Positions 56,172 to 64,000 of a stretch of DNA of 64,000 nucleotides are shown piece by piece. The notes below the pieces were generated by a model. It saw only the letters and a program-made list of their open reading frames with translations. It was not told where the DNA came from and did not search any database. A program made the translations under genes and the position numbers. Source of the DNA: Mycoplasmopsis mustelae (GTDB lineage Bacteria; Bacillota_I; Bacilli_A; Mycoplasmatales; Metamycoplasmataceae); NCBI RefSeq assembly GCF_004365095.1, contig NZ_SOCN01000001.1:484661-548660 (forward strand). Reading direction: 5' to 3'. Position 1 is the stretch's first letter, and each line of letters opens with the position of its first letter.

Positions 56172-57129
56172 AATTAAACCCTTTTTCCCTTTGTAATTTA
56201 ATTACGATATACTTGAAAGAAAACTTAAATAAGTAGATTGTAAGTCAGCTCACTAAAAATAAAAATAGTAAATATAAAATTACAATCAAACTAGCCGCAT
56301 AAGCTTTGTTATAGTCAACGGTTAGGGCACCGGCGAATGGTTTGATTAATGAAAGAATATAAGATGCAAATGTATGTGCACCTACAATTTGTATTCTTTC
56401 TTCTGTTATTATTGTACCTGGATACATTAAAAAAGAAAAGATGATGTTAGTATAAATTATTAGAATAAAAGATTTTCGAAACTCTTTATAGTATAAATGT
56501 TTAAATTTATCTCAGAATTTTAGATTATCAACCTTCATTAATTTTTTATATTTTTCATTAACTCTGCTAAAGATAAAACTGAAAACTACAATATTAAAAG
56601 GGATCGATCTCCAAAGCTGAAAAATTAACATATAAAATTTAATACTTAATCGATTGTCTCCGTATAAAAAACTTTTATTTGAATTAAATAATTTAAAAAA
56701 GAGATTTTCTTGGCCAAATAATAAAATAAATGCTAGACCAACAGTAAAGCCCGAAATAAAGAATTGAGAATAAATTAACTTTAAGAAAAAATTTTTTGTT
56801 CTAATGAAAATCATTGAACTAATTAAATAAGCGAAAATAACTGACAAAATTAAAGATATAAGAGTAGGAACAAAGAACAAAAAAGTGGAGTTTGATAATG
56901 CTATTTTAAAATTTGGATCATTAAATACCTTTATATAATTAGTAATTCCGTACTCATAAATTGTTCGTTTTGTCTCGCTAGGAAAAGTTATAAAAGATTT
57001 ATTAATAATACTTATTATTGGATAAATATAAAAAATAAACAATAGAACAAATAGTGGTAATAAATATAAAGATGCGACAGTATATTTTTTTACATTTTCT
57101 TTATTGATACTGATTTTCAATTTCTTCAT
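56164..57129 (-). CDS. potB: polyamine ABC transporter permease PotB
   Basis: A 321-residue permease with six predicted helices starting near residue 18. The coupling loop around KLMKVDNLKFWDKF corresponds to the EAA region (Val-Asp replacing Ala-Asp), as in PotC. It overlaps potA by 29 bp at its start and potC by 8 bp at its end, so the three genes are one operon. Three TGA codons are Trp. Confidence 0.86.
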
Positions 57130-58288
57130 TTTTAAATTTCAAAACCTTTTCTGAATTTATTTCTAAATCAACATAATCACCCACATTCATCTTATTATTG
57201 ATATTTACTGTGATGTAGTAAGTAGTACCGTTTGAAATTTTATAAATAGTTACATCTGCTACATTATCTTTTTTTATAATTTTTCAGCTAGTGGTTTTAT
57301 TTGTGGGTTTAATTGTAATGTCGCGTGGTTTAATGAATTTTTTATATTCTTCAGTTTCTTCTAAAACATTTAATCTAGGAGAACAAAAGAAATTGGCGAC
57401 AAAATATGTTGCGGGATTTTCTAAAATGTTGTCTTTAGTATCAAATTGTTCTATTTTACCCTCACGCATTACTAAGATATAGTCGCTAATTTTTAATGCA
57501 TCATTTTGGTCGTGTGTCACCAAAATGATTGAGAGATTAAATTCCTTTTTAATTTTTAAGATTCACTCGATGGTTTTTTCTTTGATCTTAATATCTAGAG
57601 CGGAAAAAGGTTCATCCATTAAAATAAGTTGTGAATTTTTAATAATAGCCTTTGTGATTAAGACACGTTGTTTTTGTCCACCTGAAATATTTTGTGCTTT
57701 ATGTTTTAAAATCTCTGTAATCTCTACTTTCTCAGCGATGCATTTTAAGTCTCTATTAAAGAAATTTTTTATTCTACATTGGAAAATTAGTTCTTTTAGT
57801 GCAAATTTTGGTTTGTTGAATAATAAATAAAAAAAGAGTTTAAAATAAAGTTTTACAAAAATTTTTTTCTCTTTTTTATCAATTAAATTATCTTTGTATT
57901 TTTTAAAACATATGCATAGATTTTTACTTTTAATTTGATGTTTGATAAAAAAGTCTTCTAAGAAAAATATGCGATTTTGTTTTTTTCATACGAAAGAGTT
58001 TTTAGCGCTTAGATAAATATTATGAAAAACGCTTATTTCATCATATAAAAAATTTTCTTGAAAAATAAAGCCGATTTCAGCAGTGCTCATATTATTAAAT
58101 AAAGTAACTTCTGTTTTATTCGTTTTTTCAATACCAGCTAAAATATTTAATAAAGTTGTTTTTCCAGCTCCAGAAGGACCTACCAAAGAAATAATTTTAT
58201 TTTTTGGAATATTAAGTTGTGGGATATTTAATATTTCTTTTTCATTTTTTTTAAAAACTAAATTCTTTATGACCGCTATATCTATCAT
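57101..58288 (-). CDS. potA: polyamine ABC transporter ATPase PotA with an insertion
   Basis: A 395-residue ATPase. Walker A GPSGAGKTT, Q-loop IGFIFQE, signature ISGGQKQR, Walker B LILMDEPFSALD and the switch His in VTHD are all present. Between the Q-loop and signature is an extra Lys/Phe-rich insert of about 70 residues, known in mycoplasma PotA proteins. The C-terminal domain after KPRDITIKP is the regulatory OB/TOBE part. Start at 58288 gives a near-leaderless message; an in-frame ATG 27 nt upstream is less likely. Confidence 0.92.
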
Positions 58289-58295
58289 AAAAGAA

Positions 58296-58301
58296 ATTGT
58301 A
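58296..58301 (-). promoter_or_regulatory. -10 box of the potABC operon
   Basis: TACAAT on the minus strand ending 8 nt before the potA ATG. Confidence 0.5.
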
Positions 58302-58378
58302 TTACAAAAATTCAAAATGATAATTATAATACACTGAGTTTTGTTCTATTTGTGCTTTTATAAAAAATAGCAAAATTG

Positions 58379-59446
58379 CTATTTGAAAATCTCATCAGAA
58401 CCATTAGAAATTAAGATACCTTTGTTTATAAATGGTTTAGGGTTTTCTCCAAAAAGACTTTCTACTAAATTGGGATAATCGATAAACGGATTTCTAAATT
58501 TATAAACTTTATAAATTTCATTATTTCTATTAATATCAAAAGCATCTACAGGATCAATTTTGTTTCACTTTATATATGTATTTAAAAAATCAGTTTTATA
58601 GTAGGGAAACTCAGGAATAAATGAATTGTTATTTGGGTCATTATAAATTGATTTTTCATAGTACATAGTAACAAAATACATTAAACTTCTTGCAACATCA
58701 CCCTTAAAAGCATCAACTATTTCAAAGACATTTTGTCCACTTATGTTCAACCCTAATTTTGAACCATTTCTACTATTATAAGTTGGATTAACTACTTCAC
58801 CAATTGGATAGTTTGCACGCTTTTTGTTTATAAATGTATCAAGTGGTCAAGTAGTGAAAGGATCAGGTTGCATTGGATCTAAACTAGAATATCATTTTTC
58901 TGGCACTAAGTGACCTCTTATTAATTCTTGAGATTCTGCATTTGCTGATGTATTTTCATTAAATTGTGTTTTTGAAACAAAGCTAAGATCATTTGATTGA
59001 GTGGTGAAAATATCTAAAATGCCACCATCTTTTTTATAGTAGTAATCTTTATAAGCTTTTGAAGTGTTATAAAAATTTTTAAGGCTTTCGTATATTTGTG
59101 AACCATGTAGAATACTTGCTCTAATTCCGTGATGATGTGTTTCTAATGCTCTTCATAAGTCTCTACCGGTCTTTCCTTCTGCATTATTATAATAATCTGA
59201 TTTTTGATAAATTCAGTTGCGGTTATTGTTTTTAGAAGTTTCTAGGTTCATAGAACTTGTTGATTCAACCGGATTTTGTGTGTTTGTATTATCCTTTTTT
59301 AGTTCGGTGTCCTTATTGGTGGGGTTTGTGATTTGTTCTTTTGGTTTATTGTTTTTTATATTTTTTTGTGTTTGTTGGTTGCAACTTATAGCAATCGAAA
59401 AAGGGATAACAGAAGCGAATATTGCTAGTTTTTTTATTAATTTCAT
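58379..59446 (-). CDS. endonuclease I-family surface nuclease lipoprotein
   Basis: A 355-residue lipoprotein. The signal ends in SIAISC, then about 55 residues of Asn/Lys/Thr-rich linker. The catalytic domain matches the endonuclease I (EndA/Bsn) family: ESQELIRGHLVPEKW for the His-metal region, FKGDVARSLMYFVTMYY, then WNKIDPVDAFDINRNNEIY and RNPFIDYP at the end. It would degrade host or environmental nucleic acids to supply nucleotides, which mycoplasmas cannot make. AGGAG precedes the ATG at 59446. It ends with a small hairpin (ATAGCAA/TTGCTAT). Confidence 0.87.
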
Positions 59447-59582
59447 TTTTCTCCTTGTTTTATTTAGTTTTTGTAAATACAAAGTTAAAAAATTTTATTT
59501 CTATATTACATATATAAAAGATTTTTATTTGTTATTCTGTATTATATTTAATTATTTATTTTAAATAAAGCTATGTTCGTAA

Positions 59583-61391
59583 CTATTTTTTATCTATAAT
59601 ATTGATGATTTCTTGATAAGCTTGCTGACCAGTAATGATTTTTGGATTATTTTTTAAAGTGGATTCTAAAAGTAATTGTCTCACTTTCTCTATTATTGCA
59701 GAGGTTTTTTCATTGATAGGTAGTCATAAAATATCTTCTGTTGTTGATTTTTCAAATTCTTTTAAGCCTTTAAAAGTTGTGTTTGCTGCATATAAATAAT
59801 TTATCTCTGTAGACAATTTATCTATTTGGTTTTGTATTTGTTCTCTATCTTTATGGTTTGTTTTAATTAATTCTAGTTTTTCTTTGATTTTATCTTCTAA
59901 ATATTTTTGTTGATTGTTATATCAATTAAAATTTGCTTCTAAATTTTTACTAAGAGGAATAATATAGCCACTTTTTTGACTCAATAGATCACTGACTTTT
60001 AAATTTTGTCCTTGATAATTTATGTCTTGTGTGTAAAGTCATTTTAAAAATAATAAGGTCGCCTTATCTCTTTTGCCACCATTATCAACAGAAATAGGAA
60101 TAATATTTGAACCGCCCTCAATGTATGTAGAAAAATCATCATCTGCATTATTTTTTGTTAGTTGTTGTTGTAAATAAATATCGTCTTTAGTTGCTCATTG
60201 TTTTCTGGTTTCAACCCCCTCTCTTTCGTAAAACAATCTAGAAATCGTACTATCTACTGATTGTTCATATCCAACATTTGCGACAAAAGAAAAAATTGCT
60301 TGATATCTACGAAGTGCTCATGATCCCCATTCATTGCTTTGGTTTTCGTATTTAACATCTTGAAATACTGCGTCATTTAACTTCTGAGTTGAATTTTCCT
60401 TAACAAATTCGTCAAACGTTTCAATGAAAGCATTTTTGACGTTTGTGTCGGTTTTGATATTATATTTAACTTTTGAAAAATCATATTTATCGTTATTTAC
60501 TTCCAATTCTCATGGTCTGATTCCTTTTAATTTATTGTTTAAAACTTTAAAAAACGCATCATCACGTTCATCAATTGTAAAAATTGCTAAATCATTAATG
60601 TTTGTATCTTTGTTTAAGTTTTGAATTTTACTACTATCAAATTCTAAAATACTTTTCAATTTTCTTGCTAATTGATAGAGAGAACTAATGCCATTAAATG
60701 TTTTATCGTTAATGGTATAACCTGTTAAATTGGCATTGTCTTTGACTTTTAAGTAGTTAATTATAGAGTTTTTAGGGATATTATTTCCTAATTCTCTACG
60801 CTGATACATATATTTATATATTTTAGAATCTTCGTCAATCTTTGCGTTAGCTTGTTTTAAAAAGTCAAATGCTCTATTTAATAAATCCACATTAATTGAA
60901 AGACCATCGATATCTGTATCATCAAACGGTAGATTAAAAATTTTGGTATTTTCTAATTTTTCACCTACTAGATTTGTGTGCGTTTTTAGAATTTTAGGTG
61001 TAAAAATATTTGATTTAAAAATAGTTGATGTATCTAATAATTTTCCGTATTTATTGATTAAAAAAGCACCGCTTTGGTTGCCTAAAAATAAATTAGCAAG
61101 CCGAACATCTTTATTTTGAATATAACTAGCATTAATATTAGCTAATTCTAATTCAGAATCTGTGTTTGTTTCTCTGGAAGTTAACAATTCTACTGGTAGG
61201 AAATTAGGATTATCTTTCATTGTTTGATTATAAAGTGGAATTATTTCTTTTAAGGCCATAATTAATGGAAAATATTGACCCTGTGAAGTGGAAAATACAA
61301 CTTTCATTTCGTTTTTGGCACAACTTGTAATTATTGTGGTTGTTGAAGCAGCGATTGTAGTAAAAAAAGTTCAGAACTTAATTTTTTTCAT
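59583..61391 (-). CDS. P68-type surface lipoprotein, downstream copy
   Basis: A 602-residue lipoprotein with signal peptide ending in TIITSC near residue 25. After it comes VVFSTSQGQYFPLIMALKEIIPLYN, a pattern like the first lobe of a solute-binding protein, and GLSINVDLLNRAFDFLKQA later. It is clearly paralogous to the gene just upstream (61464-63317) over its whole length. I place it in the mycoplasma P68 surface lipoprotein group from memory. Ligand unknown, perhaps a carbohydrate. Several TGA codons are Trp. AGGAG precedes the start. Confidence 0.85.
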
Positions 61392-61414
61392 ATATTTTCT
61401 CCTCATAAATTAAT

Positions 61415-61456
61415 AAAATAACTTTTTGCACATATTATAGAGCAAAAAGTTATTTT
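61415..61456 (-). terminator. hairpin between the two P68-type genes
   Basis: AAAATAACTTTTTGC / GCAAAAAGTTATTTT perfect 15-bp stem with a 12-nt loop, directly after the stop of the upstream copy. It resembles the inverted repeat at 3827-3871. Confidence 0.7.
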
Positions 61457-61463
61457 TATAGAT

Positions 61464-63317
61464 TTATTTTGAATTAATTATATCTAAAACAGCTCTTAAA
61501 ACATCAGAACCCTTATAAACAACTGGATTTTCGTTCTTAGTAGATTCTAATAACATATTTTCAATCTTTTTAGTAATTTGGTTGGTTTTCTCGTTGCTTG
61601 GTAAATTTAATAAATAATCTGAATTATTTAAAAAATCATTAAGTGATTGATATGATAATGAACCCGAGTGTGTATAGTTAATTGCTGAAGTTAATTGTTT
61701 GTTTTCGTTTTCATATTTTTGTTTATTTTCTTGAGATGTTGTTTGATTTTCTATTAGTTTTTGGTTTTCTTCAATTTTAGTTTTTAAAACAGCTTCTTGT
61801 TGACTGTAGTAGGTGTTTCCGCGATTGATTAATTGATTCAATGGAATAATATAAGCAGATGAACGAGTGATTAAATCGCGTACTAAAATTTTCTCTCCAG
61901 TTTCTAATACAACTTCTTGTTTATAGAGTCAGGTTAAGAATAGTTTTGTTGCTTTGTCTTCTTTGCCATTATTATCGACAGAGATAGGTATTAGACTTGA
62001 ACCTCCCTCTATATAAGTACCATTTTTATCACTAGCATTATTCTTGGTTACTTGTTTCTGTAAATAAACATCGTCTCTAGTGGTTCAATTTTTTGGATCT
62101 TGACTTTTACCAAAAAAACTACGTGATGTTGGTGAATCAATTGATTGTTCTAAACCTACCGAAGCGACAACAGCAAAAATTGTTTGATATTGTCTCATAT
62201 CTCATGAAGCCCAATCACTAGAACCGTTTGCTTTAAATTCAACATCTTTAAATAATTTTGTACCAACTGTTTTACGATGATTTTTTACAAAATTGTCAAA
62301 AGTTTTTATAAAAGCTTGTTGCATTGTTGTATCATCTTTAATATTTCATTTTATTTTAGAAAAATCATATTTTCCGTTTGAAATTTCTAATTCCCATAAT
62401 TGTTTACCATTTAGTTGATTTGATAGAGACTTAAAGAATTCATCTTGTTGGTAATCAATTGAAAAAACGTTTAACTTATTGATCGGGTTGTTACCATATT
62501 CGGCGACTTTTGTGGTATCAACATCCATGGCCGAATGAAATTTTCTAGCAAATTCGAATAAAGAATTCAAACCTTTAAAAGTATTTTCATCGATTTTATA
62601 ACCTTTTAAACTATTAGCGATAGGTTTTAAAAAGTTAATTGCTGATGAAGCTGGAATACTATTACCTTTATCTTTGTTTGTTTTTAAGTAATCAAATAAT
62701 GCGCCCGACTCATCAATTATCGCCCCTGCTTGCTTAGCAAGTTCTAATGCCTTGTTTAATAAATCAATATTTATGCTAAATCCATTAGTATCTGAAACAT
62801 CAAAAGGTAAATTAAAAAGTTTTACATTATTAAGTTGTTCTCCTACCAACTCTGTGTGATTTCTTAATAATTTAGTTGGAAAATTTGAAGCAGGCAAAAT
62901 ACTTGAAGTATCGAGTAATTTGTTATATTTATTAATAATGTACGCTGATGTTTGATTACCTAAAATTAGATTTGGTAATTTATCAGAATTATCCTTAATA
63001 TATTGTTCGGTTTGAGTAGCCAGTTCTAATTCTGTATTTGCTTTAGATATTGAGTTTGGTCTAAATTCAATAGGTAAAAAATCAGGATTCTTTTTCATTA
63101 TATTGTTATAAAGTGGAATTAATTTTTTTAATGCAATTGTTAGAGGAAAAACTTCTGATTGCGGAGTTGAAAAAACAATTTTGTTGTCAGACGCCGCCTT
63201 TGTGGTTGAATAATCGGTTTTATTTGGTTGTTGATTTTGTGTTCCGCAACCGGCAACTAATGCCGTTGTAGTAATGGTTGTAAAAGATGCAAAAATTAAA
63301 AATTTTTTTCTTCTCAT
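61464..63317 (-). CDS. P68-type surface lipoprotein, upstream copy
   Basis: A 617-residue paralog of the next gene, about equal in plan. The signal peptide ends in TALVAGC near residue 24, followed by a 20-residue linker, then IVFSTPQSEVFPLTIALKKLIPLYN and FSINIDLLNKALELAKQAG. The C-terminal third contains a helical coiled-coil-like insert (residues about 510-560). Both copies share WELE..N.KYDFSK and YIEGGS..IPISVDN blocks. Three or more TGA codons are Trp. AGGAGTT precedes the start. Confidence 0.86.
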
Positions 63318-63715
63318 ATTTAAAACTCCTTTTTAAATTATCTTATATATAGTTTTAATTAAATTTAGTATATTTATAAATTTTATTACTCTAAATAAAT
63401 TATGAAAATAAAAACTATGTTTTTTCTATAATATAATATAAATTAATAAATTAATTAAATAACAAAAATAATCGAAATTTTTAAATAAGCAAGAATTAAA
63501 ATTAAAAATATGTTATAATAACAATAATTATTAATTGATCTAACTATTAATAGAAATTAGTTAAAACTAAAAACTAAATTTGAATTTAAATAAAATAATA
63601 AAAAAAACAAAAAAATTTGTTAGTTTTTATTTTGTGCTATAATAGTTTAGCGACATTTTAAAAAAGTGTTATAAAAGTTCTTTGAAAACTAGATATATAA
63701 AACATGACAGTCAAT
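63318..63715. other. intergenic region upstream of 16S rRNA, with promoter
   Basis: About 400 bp, no coding sequence seen, very A+T-rich on the left. The right half carries the rRNA promoter and a leader with TTCTTTGAAAACT, the boxA-like antitermination element common in Gram-positive rRNA operons. Confidence 0.65.
63638..63643 (+). promoter_or_regulatory. extended -10 box of the rRNA operon
   Basis: TGCTATAAT, an extended -10, with a TTTGTT-like -35 about 16 bp upstream; start predicted near 63650, about 66 nt before 16S. Confidence 0.75.

Positions 63716-64000
<285 letters not shown>

Overview
This window is a piece of a Mollicutes (mycoplasma) chromosome. TGA must be read as Trp throughout: most genes are broken by TGA in the standard code and become full-length with TGA=Trp, and a tRNA-Trp with anticodon UCA lies at 33563-33637. 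The DNA is strongly A+T-rich. Lipoproteins have classic lipobox signals. The 5' end of a 16S rRNA at the right edge, together with P68-type lipoproteins and a DUF31-type (MIP-like) protease, suggests the hominis group (Mycoplasmopsis/Metamycoplasma and relatives). I do not name a species.

Layout. 0-4 kb: partial DUF31 protease lipoprotein, PotD-like polyamine-binding protein and RNase P RNA, all on the minus strand. 4-10 kb: rpsT, an 800-residue HExxH metalloprotease lipoprotein, a DUF402 protein, a convergent TsaC/Sua5 gene, then the overlapping trio mutM, nicotinamidase and Smr protein. 10-14 kb: minus-strand EzrA-like, thiI and a DUF2779-like gene. 13.8-25 kb (plus): ROK kinase, a decayed stretch, lemA-DUF3137, trpS-thrS-membrane protein, hrcA-grpE, dnaK and an anchored unknown protein. 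25-29 kb: mnmE-tatD-rsmA, coupled by two TAATG overlaps. 28.8-33.5 kb: three poorly known genes, acpP, and an HMA protein plus P1B-type metal ATPase behind a large dyad. 33.5-39 kb: tRNA-Trp, rpmH-rnpA-yidC and serS-HAD. 39-42.6 kb: a lipoprotein with a low-complexity tail and an accessory stretch with a frameshifted ORF and a tiny ORF. 42.8-46.9 kb: a sugar cassette of RpiR-type regulator, fructose/mannose-family PTS EIIABC (split by a 5-bp duplication), small membrane protein and manA. 47-50 kb: an unrecognised tandem cassette of one large protein with a central membrane hairpin followed by two polytopic membrane proteins. 50-55.3 kb: ffh, rluD-like, membrane protein with a SAP/Rho-N-like tail, recA, ymdB. 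55.3-63.3 kb (minus): potABC, an endonuclease I lipoprotein and two P68-type lipoproteins. 63.6-64 kb: rRNA promoter and start of 16S rRNA.

Two themes stand out. First, six protein genes (mutM, ROK, hrcA, mnmE, acpP, rpiR) have a -10 hexamer whose last base lies exactly 7 nt before the A of ATG and no Shine-Dalgarno sequence, so their mRNAs are probably leaderless; rluD-like, ffh and potA are within 1 nt of this. Second, surface and nutrient functions dominate the accessory regions: polyamine uptake (potABC, with potD about 52 kb away), sugar uptake, a surface nuclease and surface proteases.

The best candidate for an undescribed system is the 47.0-50.0 kb three-gene cassette, which has the layout of an effector followed by membrane partners. 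Its function is not established by the sequence.
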